Below, one piece after another: positions 8,729-18,100 of a DNA stretch of 44,167 nucleotides. The DNA lies in assembly GCA_030656215.1 (NCBI GenBank), contig JAUSOD010000085.1, positions 1 to 44,167 on the forward strand, given 5' to 3'. The position numbers were made by a program, and so were the translations under genes. The stretch comes from Azoarcus sp. (GTDB taxonomy: Bacteria; Pseudomonadota; Gammaproteobacteria; Burkholderiales; Rhodocyclaceae). A model generated the notes under the pieces. It had not been told where the DNA came from. It did not search any database and saw only the letters and a list, made by a program, of their open reading frames with translations. Numbering within the stretch: position 1 is the stretch's first letter; each line of letters opens with the position of its first letter.

Positions 8729-8743
8729 GACAAGGAAATTGGC

Positions 8744-9448
8744 ATGAGCAAGCAGTTCCTGTTTGACGGCCGCCCGGTCAGGTTTGAGGAAGGCCAGACC
8801 ATCCTGCAGGCAGCGCGTGCCGCGGGCCACTATATTCCGCACCTGTGCTGGCACCCGGACTTTCCACCTCACGGCTCGTGCAAGCTGTGCATCGTCAAGG
8901 TCGCCGGGCGCCATGTGTCGTCCTGTGCGCTGCCGGCCAAGGAGGGGATGGAGGTCGAGAGCAACACCCCCGAGATCAACGGCGAGCGTCGTGCGCTGGT
9001 GCAGATGCTGTTCGTCGAGGGCAACCACTTCTGCCCCTCGTGCGAGAAGAGCGGCAACTGCGAGCTGCAGGCGCTGGCCTACGATCTGGAGATGATGGGC
9101 GAGCGTTTCGCCCATTTCTTTCCCGATCGGCCGGTGGACGCCTCGCATCCTGAGATGCTGCTCGACTTCAATCGCTGCATTTTCTGCGAGCTGTGCGTGC
9201 GCGCCAGCCGCGAGGTGGACGGCAAGAGCGTGTTTGCGCTCACCGGTCGCGGCATCCACAAGCATCTGGTGGTGAATGCCGAATCCGGCCGTCTGGGCGA
9301 CACCGATTTCTCCGCCGACGACATGGCGGCAAACATCTGCCCGGTGGGGGTGATCGTCAGAAAGCGGGTGGGGTTTGCCACCCCGATCGGCGCGCGCAAG
9401 TACGACGACAAGCCGATACACCTCGTCGACATGGAGGACGGCAAGTGA
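8744..9448 (+). CDS. hoxU: NAD-reducing hydrogenase diaphorase subunit HoxU
   Basis: HoxU is the iron-sulfur electron wire between the HoxF flavin site and HoxYH, homologous to the N-terminus of NuoG. The 234 residues show an N-terminal ferredoxin-like [2Fe-2S] site (C35, C46, C49, C61). A His/Cys-ligated [4Fe-4S] motif follows (NHFCPSCEKSGNC), and then a second [4Fe-4S] motif (RCIFCELC with a distant NICPVG). The start is preceded by AAGGA at good spacing. Its stop overlaps the GTG start of hoxY (GTGA), indicating translational coupling. Confidence 0.96.
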   Translation: MSKQFLFDGRPVRFEEGQTILQAARAAGHYIPHLCWHPDFPPHGSCKLCIVKVAGRHVSSCALPAKEGMEVESNTPEINGERRALVQMLFVEGNHFCPSCEKSGNCELQALAYDLEMMGERFAHFFPDRPVDASHPEMLLDFNRCIFCELCVRASREVDGKSVFALTGRGIHKHLVVNAESGRLGDTDFSADDMAANICPVGVIVRKRVGFATPIGARKYDDKPIHLVDMEDGK

Positions 9449-9993
9449 GCACGCCACGTCCCAAGGTCCGCATCGCGACCACCTCGCTGGCCGGTTGCTT
9501 CGGCTGCCACATGTCTTTTCTCGACATCGACGAGCTGCTTTTCGACCTGGTCGAAGTGGCCGAGTTCGACCGCTCGCCACTGACCGACATCAAGCACTGC
9601 GGCCCGTGTGACATCGGCCTGATCGAGGGTGGGGTGTGCAACGCCGAAAACGTCCATGTGCTGCGCGAGTTTCGCCACAACTGCAAGACCCTGATCGCGG
9701 TCGGTGCCTGTGCGATCAACGGCGGCCTGCCGGCGCAGCGCAATCATCTCGAGCTCGAATCCTGTTTGCGCGAGGTGTATCAGTCGCGTGCTGGGCTGGG
9801 GCAGGGCGGGGTGCCGGACGACCCCGAGCTTCCGCTGCTGCTCGACAAGGTTCGGCCGATCCACGAACTGGTGCGGATCGACTACTTCATTCCCGGTTGT
9901 CCTCCGTCGGGTGAGGCGATCTGGAAGTTCCTCTCCGACCTGATCGCCGGGCGCACGCCGCGGCTGTCGTATCCGATGATGCGTTTTGACTGA
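9445..9993 (+). CDS. hoxY: NAD-reducing hydrogenase small subunit HoxY
   Basis: HoxY holds the proximal [4Fe-4S] cluster next to the NiFe site of HoxH. The 182-residue product contains AGCFGCHMSF (C18, C21), VGACAINGG (C89) and PGCPPSG (C152), the usual small-subunit ligands. There is no twin-arginine signal and the protein is short, as expected for a cytoplasmic group 3d small subunit. The start is GTG at 9445, overlapping the hoxU stop; longer in-frame extension into hoxU is not supported. Confidence 0.94.
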   Translation: MSTPRPKVRIATTSLAGCFGCHMSFLDIDELLFDLVEVAEFDRSPLTDIKHCGPCDIGLIEGGVCNAENVHVLREFRHNCKTLIAVGACAINGGLPAQRNHLELESCLREVYQSRAGLGQGGVPDDPELPLLLDKVRPIHELVRIDYFIPGCPPSGEAIWKFLSDLIAGRTPRLSYPMMRFD

Positions 9994-10000
9994 GACCCCG

Positions 10001-11464
10001 ATGGCTGCCGAACTTGAGACCGCAACAAACCGCGAGAATCTGCGCAAGGTGGTGATCGACCCGGTATCGCGGGTCGAGGGCCACGGCCGGGTGACCCTGC
10101 TGATCGACGACGATGACCAGGTGCTCGAAGCGCGCCTGCATATCGTCGAATTTCGCGGCTTCGAGGTGTTCATTCAGGGGCGGCCGTACTGGGAAGTGCC
10201 GGTGATGGTGCAGCGCCTGTGCGGCATCTGTCCGGTGAGCCACCATCTGGCGGCGTCGAAGGCGCTCGACCGGGTGGTCGGTGCGCTGCCCCCCACCCAC
10301 AGTGCGGTGCAGTTGCGGCGGCTGATGCACTACGGCCAGATCCTGCAGTCGCATGCGCTGCACTTCTTCCACCTGTCCTCGCCCGACATGTTGTTCGGCT
10401 TCGATGCCGAGGTCGGCAAGCGCAACATCGTCGGCGTGGCGGGCGCCTATCCGGAGGTGGCGCGTCAGGGGGTGCTGCTGCGCAAGTTCGGCCAGGAAGT
10501 GATCCGTGCCACTGCGGGCAAGCGTATCCACGGCACCGGCGCGGTGCCGGGCGGGATGAATCGTCACCTGGCCACGGCCGATCGCGACAGCTTGCGCGCC
10601 GAGGTCGGGCAGATGGTGGAATGGAGCCGGGGCGCGGTGGAGCTGGTCAAGCGCCTGCATCGCGCGGACCCGGATCTGTACGACGTGTTTGGCACCTTCA
10701 GTTCCGGGCTGGCTAGCCTGGTGCGTGCCGACGGGGCGATGGATCTGTACGACGGGGCGCTGCGCTTTCGCGATGCGGAAGGCGCGATCATCCGCGACCA
10801 GGTGCCGGACCAGGACTATCACCAGGTGCTGCAGGAAGACGTGAAGTCGTGGAGCTACATGAAGTTTCCCTATCTCACCGAGCGCGGGCCCGAGGCCGGC
10901 TGGTACAAGGTGGGGCCGCTGGCGCGGGTGCAGAACTGCGACTTCATCCCGTCGCCGCTGGCCGAGGTCGAGCGGCGCGAGTTCATTGATCACGGCAAGG
11001 GCAAGCTCATACACGCGCCGCTCGCCTACCACTGGGCGCGCATGATCGAGATGCTCCACGCTGCCGAAGTGATCCGCGACCTGCTCGACGATCCGGCCTG
11101 CACCGACGGCGTGCTGATGACCGATGGCCCGCGTGCGCGCGAGGGCGTGGGCATCATCGAGGCGCCACGCGGCACGCTCATCCATCACTACCAGGTGGGT
11201 GAGGACGATCTGGTGACGATGTGCAACCTGATCGTGTCCACGACCCACAACAACCAGGCGATGAACACCGCGGTGCGCGAGGTGGCCAAGCGCTACCTGT
11301 CGGGACGCAAGCTGACCGAGGGCCTGCTGAACCACATCGAAGTGGCGATCCGCGCCTTCGATCCCTGCCTGTCGTGCGCCACCCATGCGCTCGGGCAGAT
11401 GCCGCTGGTGGTGGAACTCGCTGGCGCGGACGGTGAAGTGCTGGACCGCGCGGTGCGCGATTGA
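10001..11464 (+). CDS. hoxH: NAD-reducing hydrogenase large subunit HoxH
   Basis: HoxH carries the NiFe(CN)2CO active site that splits or makes H2. The 487 residues include the N-terminal motif RLCGICPVSHH (C74, C77) and the C-terminal motif DPCLSCATH (C456, C459, H462), which together provide the four Ni ligands. The 25 residues after H462 form the extension removed by the maturation protease, encoded by the next gene. The ATG at 10001, 7 bases after the hoxY stop, is preferred over a TTG at 9986 that would overlap hoxY. The ribosome site is weak, so coupling to hoxY is likely. Confidence 0.96.
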   Translation: MAAELETATNRENLRKVVIDPVSRVEGHGRVTLLIDDDDQVLEARLHIVEFRGFEVFIQGRPYWEVPVMVQRLCGICPVSHHLAASKALDRVVGALPPTHSAVQLRRLMHYGQILQSHALHFFHLSSPDMLFGFDAEVGKRNIVGVAGAYPEVARQGVLLRKFGQEVIRATAGKRIHGTGAVPGGMNRHLATADRDSLRAEVGQMVEWSRGAVELVKRLHRADPDLYDVFGTFSSGLASLVRADGAMDLYDGALRFRDAEGAIIRDQVPDQDYHQVLQEDVKSWSYMKFPYLTERGPEAGWYKVGPLARVQNCDFIPSPLAEVERREFIDHGKGKLIHAPLAYHWARMIEMLHAAEVIRDLLDDPACTDGVLMTDGPRAREGVGIIEAPRGTLIHHYQVGEDDLVTMCNLIVSTTHNNQAMNTAVREVAKRYLSGRKLTEGLLNHIEVAIRAFDPCLSCATHALGQMPLVVELAGADGEVLDRAVRD

Positions 11465-11937
11465 ATGCCAGGCTCGTGGTGTTCGCCATCGGCAACGATG
11501 CGCGCGGCGACGACGCCCTCGGCCCGCTGCTGGCGCGCCGGATCGAGCAGGGTGGCTTTACGGACCTGAGCCTGTTCATCGAGTACCAGCTACAGATCGA
11601 GCATGCGCTGGATCTGCGTGAGGCGGCGGCGGTGCTGTTCATCGATGCGGCGAAGGGCTTGGCTCAGCCGTTCGAATTCAGCCCGGTCGAAGCGGAGATG
11701 GGGACGCCGGTACTCAGCCATGCCCTGAGCCCGGCCGTATTGCTCGGCGTGTACCAGCGGATCGAAGGCAGACCGCCGCCACCAGCCCTGGTGCTTGCGT
11801 TGCGCGGCGAGGCCTTCGAGCTCGGCGCGCCGCTTTCGGCGGAGGCTGCCGCCGCCCTCGAAGCCGCCTGGACGTGGCTCAACGGGCGTCTGTCAGCCTC
11901 CGCGCTGCTTGCCTGTCGTGCCGCTGCCCATGCGTAG
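11461..11937 (+). CDS. hoxW: hydrogenase maturation protease HoxW
   Basis: HoxW is a HybD-type endopeptidase that clips the C-terminus of HoxH after nickel insertion. The N-terminal FAIGNDARGDDALGP motif, a central FIDAAKG and a later SHALSP supply the acidic and His residues expected for Ni recognition. The length (158 residues with TTG 11461) is typical. The TTG start overlaps the hoxH stop (TTGA); GTG codons at 11476/11479 are alternatives. The 3' end overlaps the convergent benE by 45 bases. No hyp accessory genes are present in the window, so other maturation factors must lie elsewhere. Confidence 0.9.
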   Translation: MNARLVVFAIGNDARGDDALGPLLARRIEQGGFTDLSLFIEYQLQIEHALDLREAAAVLFIDAAKGLAQPFEFSPVEAEMGTPVLSHALSPAVLLGVYQRIEGRPPPPALVLALRGEAFELGAPLSAEAAAALEAAWTWLNGRLSASALLACRAAAHA

Positions 11938-13095
11938 CACCAGCAGTACAAGGGTGCCGGCGACGATGCCCCAGAACGCCGAGCCGATCCCGAGCAGCGA
12001 GACCCCGGAAGCCGTCACCAGAAAGGTGATCAGCGCGGGTTCGCGTTCGTGCTCGTCGCGCAACGCGGTAGCCAGGCCGCCGCCGATCGTGCCCAGCAGC
12101 GCAAGGCCGGCAACCGCCACCACGAGTTCGCGCGGAAACGCCAGGAACAAGGCGCCGACCGTCGCCCCCAAGACCCCCAGCACAAGGTAGAAGCAGCCGG
12201 CTGCCACCGCCGCGACATAGCGTTTGTCGGGGTCGGGGTGCGCTTCACGGCCCATGCATATCGCCGCCGTGATCGCCGCCAGGTTGAACGCGAAACCCCC
12301 GAACGGGGCAAGCACCAGGGCGGTGATGCCGGTCCAGCCGATCACCGGCGAGATCGGCACCTGATAGCCGGAGGCACGGATCACCGCCACGCCGGGCACA
12401 TTCTGCGAGGCCATGGTGACCACGAACAGCGGCAAGGCGATGCCGATCAGGGCGCTAACGGAAAAAGTCGGCAGGGTGAACACCGGCTCGACCATCGAGA
12501 AGCGCAGCGCGTCGAGCCGCAGCAGATCCTGCATGCCGGCGATGCCGATCCCGACCGTCAGTGCGGCGACCACCGCATAGCGCGGAAACAGGCGCCGCCC
12601 GACGATATACACACAGAAGATCGCGAACACCAGTACAAACTGCGCCTTCATCGCGACGAATACATCCAGTCCGAAGCGCAGCAACACCCCTGCCAGCATG
12701 CCCGCGGCCAGCGAAATCGGGATCCGGCTCATCAGCCGCTCGAACAGGCCGCTGAAACCGGCCACAGTGATCAACAGCGCACAGACCAGAAAGGCGCCGA
12801 TCGCGTCGCTCATGGGTACACCGGCGGCGACGCCAATCAGCATGGCCGCACCGGGTGTGGACCATGCGGTCAACACTGGCGCCCGATAGCGCAGCGACAG
12901 CGCGATCGAGCTCAGGCCCATGCCGAGCCCGAGCGCCGCCATCCACGAGCCGATCTCGGCCGGGCTGGCACCGAGCGCGGCGGCGGCCTGGAACACCAGC
13001 ACGGCCGAACTGGTGTAGCCCACCAGTACCGCGACAAAGCCGGCGACGATCGCCGAAAGCGACGCGTCGCGCTGCAATCCTTCGAGTAGCCGCAA
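11893..13095 (-). CDS. benE: BenE-family benzoate/H+ symporter-like transporter
   Basis: The protein is a polytopic inner-membrane permease of about 400 residues. The start region EGLQRDASLSAIVAGFVAVL and segments such as YTSSAVLVFQAA, TAWSTPGAAMLIGVAAG and MASQNVPGVAV are characteristic of BenE (benzoate:H+ symport). About twelve hydrophobic helices are visible. The start is uncertain: no ATG or GTG fits, and TTG 13095 or a CTG overlapping the upstream gene's stop are the candidates. It follows the HDOD gene almost directly, so coupling is likely. Substrate assignment rests on family only. Its last 45 bases overlap hoxW on the opposite strand. Confidence 0.85.
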   Translation of the reverse strand: MRLLEGLQRDASLSAIVAGFVAVLVGYTSSAVLVFQAAAALGASPAEIGSWMAALGLGMGLSSIALSLRYRAPVLTAWSTPGAAMLIGVAAGVPMSDAIGAFLVCALLITVAGFSGLFERLMSRIPISLAAGMLAGVLLRFGLDVFVAMKAQFVLVFAIFCVYIVGRRLFPRYAVVAALTVGIGIAGMQDLLRLDALRFSMVEPVFTLPTFSVSALIGIALPLFVVTMASQNVPGVAVIRASGYQVPISPVIGWTGITALVLAPFGGFAFNLAAITAAICMGREAHPDPDKRYVAAVAAGCFYLVLGVLGATVGALFLAFPRELVVAVAGLALLGTIGGGLATALRDEHEREPALITFLVTASGVSLLGIGSAFWGIVAGTLVLLVLRMGSGTTGKQRGG

Positions 13096-13109
13096 GGCTG
13101 TCGTCCGCT

Positions 13110-13967
13110 TCAGCGCTGTCGCAGGCGCGGGAAGAACGTGGAGATGCAGGCGGCAAGATTGAGTTCGGCGTCCTCCCGCACCTTGGCGAAACACTCGGGC
13201 GCGAGGTCGATGTCGTTCCACATCATCGGCTCGATCCGCGCCAGCGCGACGTCGCTCGGTTCGTCGTAACGGTCGGCATGGACGATGGCGTTGGCGATAT
13301 GGAGCAGGGTGGCCTCGACCGCCCGCTCGCCCCCGAGGCGCGGCACGAGCTGGGCGCCGATCACATCGGCGAAACAGGACGGCAGCTTCCAGGCGTCCAT
13401 CAGGGTGGCACCGACTTCGGCATGATCGCAGCCGATGATCCTGCACTCGGCCAGATGCAGGGGCTCGCCATGGATGCTGGCAGCGCTCTGTGCCTCATCG
13501 GCCAGATTCGGAACGGTCTGGTACATCACCAGATGGCCGATGTCAGCCAGCAGTCCAATCACGAACATGCGCTCCGCAGCCGGGTGGTCTGCAGCACGCG
13601 CAAGCGCCCGTGCCGCGAGCGCACACATCATGCTGCCGTGCCAGAAACGGTTCATGTCCATATGCTTGGCCTGCATGCCGTCGAACACTGCACTCACCGA
13701 GATGGCCAGCACGAGATCGTGCACCTGCTGCAGCCCGAGTATCGGAACCGCACGTTCCACGGTGTCGATCTGCCCGCCGAAACCGTAGAACGCGCTGTTG
13801 ACCAGGCGCAATACCCCGGCGGTGAGCGCCGGGTCGGAAGAAACCAGGCGAGTAACGTCCATGATGGAGCCATCGGGGGAGTCAAGCTGTTCACGGATCT
13901 GGTGATACACCGTGGGCAGGGTGGCAAGTGACTCGACGTGACTGACGATTTCCTGGGCCGAATGCAT
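13110..13967 (-). CDS. HDOD-domain signalling protein
   Basis: The 285-residue protein is an HDOD domain through most of its length, seen in SSDPALTAGVLRLVNSAFYG, ERAVPILGLQQVHDLVLAIS and FVIGLLADIGHLVM. HDOD proteins are HD-related regulatory domains that usually lack phosphodiesterase catalysis and sit in stress, motility or biofilm signalling. No receiver or other output domain is attached. It lies between a CDF exporter gene and benE on the same strand. Its partner and signal are unknown. Confidence 0.88.
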   Translation of the reverse strand: MHSAQEIVSHVESLATLPTVYHQIREQLDSPDGSIMDVTRLVSSDPALTAGVLRLVNSAFYGFGGQIDTVERAVPILGLQQVHDLVLAISVSAVFDGMQAKHMDMNRFWHGSMMCALAARALARAADHPAAERMFVIGLLADIGHLVMYQTVPNLADEAQSAASIHGEPLHLAECRIIGCDHAEVGATLMDAWKLPSCFADVIGAQLVPRLGGERAVEATLLHIANAIVHADRYDEPSDVALARIEPMMWNDIDLAPECFAKVREDAELNLAACISTFFPRLRQR

Positions 13968-14010
13968 GGTGTGGGTATTCCGTGTAGGTATTCCGAACTG
14001 AGCGGATCAA

Positions 14011-15048
14011 TTATCGACGATCCGCAGGCGCGCGGGAATGCTGCGCTACGAATACGAGTGGCTGATCCGGCGCGAGTTCCGGTTGCAGGGTGACGTGTTC
14101 GATGCCGAAGCGGGCCGCGAGCAGCTCGCGCTGGCGCTGCAGGATGGCGGGCCACTGCTGCGCGTCGGCGATCACCAGATGCGCGGAAAGCGCCGGATGG
14201 CGCGAATCCAGGCTCCAGATGTGGAGGTCGTGCACCGAGCGCACGCCGGCCACGGCTGCCATCGACTGCCCCACCTCGGGCAGCGACAGATGGTCCGGGA
14301 CACCTTCCATCAGGGTATGCACCACGCGGCGCAGCAGGGCGACGGTGGAGGCCAGGATCAGACCGCAGATCAGCATGGTGAGCAGGGGGTCGATCGTGAC
14401 CCAGCCGGTGAATTGGATCACCAGGCCCGAGGTGAGGGCAGCGATTGACCCAAGAATGTCGCCCATCACGTGCAGCAAGGCTGCCCGGGTGTTGAGATCG
14501 GACTCGCCACGGGTCAGCAGCCAGGCCACCAGCAGGTTGATCCCGAGGCCGGCGAGCGCGACCAGGGTCACCGCCTCGCCGGCAATCTCGCGCGGATTGC
14601 CGAGCCGTACGATGGCCTGCCACAGCAGGGTCGCCACCAGCGCGAGCATCAGCAGGCTGTTGATCAGCGCCGCCAGGCTCTCGACCCGCTTCAAGCCGAA
14701 CGAATGGCGCACACTCGTGGGCATCAGCGCGAGGCGCGCGGCCAGTGCGGCAAGGCCGAGCGCCATCGAATCGGTCACCATGTGGCCGGCGTCGCCAAGC
14801 AGGGCGAGTGAGCCCGACCACCAGCCGGCTATGGCCTCGACCGCGGCAAAGCCCAGCGTCAGACACAGCGCCAGCGGTAGCCAGCGGCTGGCCGAGTGAT
14901 CGTGGTCGTGGCTGCCGTGTCCGTGCGAGTGAGGGTGATCGTGGTCGCCATGGCCGTGATGGTCATGGGCTTGATCGTGGACATGTGCAGGGTGGTCGGG
15001 TGCGGACATAGGGGCACAGGCGGGATGGTCAGAACCTGATGATGCCAT
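14011..15048 (-). CDS. CDF-family divalent cation exporter (CzcD/ZitB-like)
   Basis: The protein is an inner-membrane antiporter exporting Zn/Co/Cd-type cations. In its 345 residues the first ~55 are very rich in His and Asp (DHHGHGDHDHPHSHGHG), which suits a metal-sensing or buffering tail. Six helices follow. Two of them carry the HxxxD metal sites GDAGHMVTDS and HVMGDILGS. A C-terminal CDF dimerisation domain (VRSVHDLHIWSL) ends the protein. ATG 15048 is used; Met14 is an alternative start. It lies 78 bases downstream of cobN on the same strand with a hairpin between them. It could therefore be read through from the cobalamin-regulated operon, which makes cobalt a candidate substrate, by inference. 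Confidence 0.92.
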   Translation of the reverse strand: MASSGSDHPACAPMSAPDHPAHVHDQAHDHHGHGDHDHPHSHGHGSHDHDHSASRWLPLALCLTLGFAAVEAIAGWWSGSLALLGDAGHMVTDSMALGLAALAARLALMPTSVRHSFGLKRVESLAALINSLLMLALVATLLWQAIVRLGNPREIAGEAVTLVALAGLGINLLVAWLLTRGESDLNTRAALLHVMGDILGSIAALTSGLVIQFTGWVTIDPLLTMLICGLILASTVALLRRVVHTLMEGVPDHLSLPEVGQSMAAVAGVRSVHDLHIWSLDSRHPALSAHLVIADAQQWPAILQRQRELLAARFGIEHVTLQPELAPDQPLVFVAQHSRAPADRR

Positions 15049-15087
15049 TGAAGTGCCCTGTGCGGGCGCTGTCGGTGGGGTAACTCC

Positions 15088-15108
15088 CGCGCGGCGATTT
15101 GCCGCGCG
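15088..15108 (-). terminator. hairpin after cobN
   Basis: Perfect 8-bp arms (cgcgcggc / gccgcgcg) flank a 5-base loop between cobN and the CDF gene. There is no T run, so it may act as an attenuator or an mRNA-end stabiliser rather than a full terminator. Confidence 0.4.
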
Positions 15109-15126
15109 GTCATCAGGTGGGGCCCT

Positions 15127-18100
15127 CTATCCGCCGATTCCGATGGGCCGGCGTGGGCCGTGGTGGCGTGCCCACTGCAGCGAGGCGCCGCCACCCGCCA
15201 CCAGCGCCATGAACAGCAAGGCAAGGAGCGCGTTCGGCTCGTGCGGCGAGGGCTGTTCCATCTCCTGGCGCTGAAGCACCACGCCGCGCACTTTCGACGC
15301 TTCGGCCGGTGGCGATTCGGTGGCCGGGGAAGGGGGTGCTGCCTCCTGCGGCTGCGGCTGCGGCAAGTCAGGGGCGGTGAGCGATGCTGCTACCAGTCCA
15401 GTGGACGGGCTGCGTATCGTGCTTGCGGCGGGCGCCAGCTGCTCGCGGACCCATTGCCGGACCGATGGCAGCTCGCGTGCGAGCGGTGCGTTGCGGGTCA
15501 GCTCGTCATACAGCTGCGCCAGTTCGCGGCGGCTTGCCGCATCGGGCGACCAGTGGCCCTGACGTTGCGCCTGCACCAGCCGCTCCAGGGTCTGCGCATA
15601 GGCCTGCGGATGGCTGCGCAGCCATTCGGGGATACCCATCTTGTGCTTGTCCTTGACCAGCACGTCGTGGAATCCCTGCCAGTGATCGGGGCGTACCGTG
15701 TCTTCGACCGTGGCCTGCCAGCCCCAGATGAACTGCACCGCCTTGAGCACCTGCAGCGTGCCCGAATAGCCCTCGGCCTTCTGCGCCTCGATCCAGCCTG
15801 GATGGAGGTAACGCGTCTGCATTTCCGCCGCGATGCTGCGCTGGGCGCTTTCGGTGAACGGCTCGTTGCTGTCCTGCAGCTGGTTGACGAACAGGCGCAG
15901 CGGTTCCGCCTTGCCGGCCGTGCGTGCCGCGGCGGCCAGACCACCGAGATACTGGAAGGGGTCGTCCGAGCTCGCCATCGCATACAGGTGCGAGGTTCGC
16001 GACAGAATGGCGGCGTCGGTGCGGCGCAACTGCGCACCGAGTGCCTGTGCCGCGACCTCGCCCGGTATGTCTTCGAGCGCACTGCCGCCGAGATAGGGCT
16101 GGCTCATGCGCTGCAGGAACATCTGCCCCAGTCTATCGTCGCGGGTACGCAGTTCGTCGTGCTGCACTGCCTCGGAGATGCCGGTGCCGTAGTCTCCGAC
16201 CGCATTGCCGAACACGCGGGCCTGACCAAGCAGCCGGGCTTGTGCTGCCGGTACGCCCTTCTGTGCGAGCTCGGTGGCGACCTCGGTGCTGTTGAGCGCA
16301 ATCGCACCGAGCGGCTCGGCTTCGGTGACGGTGGCCACCGCCTGATCGAGGAGTGCCATCAGCGCAGGAAACTGGTCGCGATAGGAGCCGGTCACGCTGA
16401 GCAGCACGTCGACCCGTGGGCGGCCGAGTTCTTCAGCCGAAATCAGCTCGACCGAGCGTGGCCGGCCAGCGTCGTCCCACACCGGGCGCACGCCGAGCGC
16501 CACCATCGCCTGGGCTTCCATGATGCCCTGGTGCCGGAGGGTTTCGCCGGCCCACAACGATAGCACCATGCGCCGCGGCGGCTGCGCGCCATTGGTCCGG
16601 TGCCAGTCGTCGAGCCAGTTCTTGAATAGCAGCCCGGCGACGTTGTAGGCCTGGCGGGTGGGGAGGCGACTGGGGTCGAGCCCGGTCAGGTTGCGTCCGG
16701 TGGGCAGGCTCTCGGGATTGCGGATCGGGTCGCCACCATATGCGGCGGGGAGGAAACGGCCGTCGAGCGCGTTCAAAAGGCCATCCATCTCGCCTTCGGT
16801 AGCGAGCAGGCGGTCCAGGGTTTGCGCCCGTTCGGCAAGTTCAAGCAGCGCATCGCGGTCGATCTCGCGGCGCGAGGCGCGGTTGGGTACCGCGCTTTCG
16901 GGTTCGGGCGGGCGCAGGTCGAGTTCGCTCGCGGCCTGCGGGTCGCGCAGTGCAAGCTCCAGCCAGCGCGCCGGGCGCGAGTTGATGACGTCCGTGTAAG
17001 CGATCAGGAAAGTCTCGTCGATATCCTCGCCGAGTGCGTCGAGCAGGGGCTTGCGCACGGCTTGCAGGATGGTCTGGCGGCGCAGCGCTTCGTCCGGGGC
17101 CTTGCCGAAAACCGCCAGCCCTTTCGGTTGCGAGCTTTGCGCGAGCTGATCGAGCCACGGGTGCAGGACCTCCATGAACTTCTGCAGGTCGGCGCTGACC
17201 TGTTCGCGGCTCCAGTCGAGATCGCGGTGCAGCTGGTGTTCGACGATCAGTTCCACCAGTTGCTGTTCGAGTGCGCTGCGGGTCGGGCCGAGGTCGGCGA
17301 TCTCCCATTCGTGCATCAGCTGGTGCATCTCGGCCAGCCTGGCCGGGAAACCCGCGGTGGCGAACACCGGGGTGCGGTGACTGACCAGCAACGCCCGGCC
17401 ACGACGCTTGGCGGTCAGGGCCTCGCCAAGGTTGTCCACGATGTAGGGATAGACCACCGGCAGGTCGCCCAGCGGCAACAGCGCGTCGTCGAGCACGTCG
17501 AGTGCGCGCGATTTGCCCGGAGCCCATTCCTGGGTGCCGTGGGTGCCGAAATGGATCAGCGCATCGGCTTGCTGCGCCCACAGATAGACGGCGAGATAGT
17601 GGTGCGACAGCGGTTGCTTGCTGCGATGCATGAAGGGGTTCTGACCCAGGCGCAGGGTCTCCTCGCGCGGCGGTTGGGGCAGCACCGACAGTTTGCCGAT
17701 CTGCAGCCGGGGAATCACGAATACCGGTTTGCCCTGCCATTGCACGACATAGCGGCTGCTGGCCGGTGGGCCCCAGCGGGTTTCGATCCGCTGGCGCACG
17801 GCTGCGGGCAGGGTTTGCCACCAGGCTTCGTAATCCGACAGCGGCAAGGCGTCCGCCTGCTGCAGTTGCAGCATGGTGACGAGGTCGGCGTCGGGGTAAT
17901 AGGCCTTGAGCAGGGGCGGCAGCGCGCTCACCCAGTCGGCTTCGGGCGTGGGTCGGGTGTCGTATCCGGCTGCGCTCAGTGCGCCGGACACCTGTTCCAG
18001 ACTGCGTGGGACGTTGAGGAAGGAGGCACCGAAATTGGTCCCGCCCGGTGGGTAGTTGTACACCATGGCCACCAGCTTCTTGTCTGCCGCAGGGCGCGTG

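Noticed and set aside
9986-10000. TTG start for hoxH overlapping hoxY
   Set aside because: The ATG at 10001 gives a length matching HoxH homologues; the TTG adds five residues without clear support.
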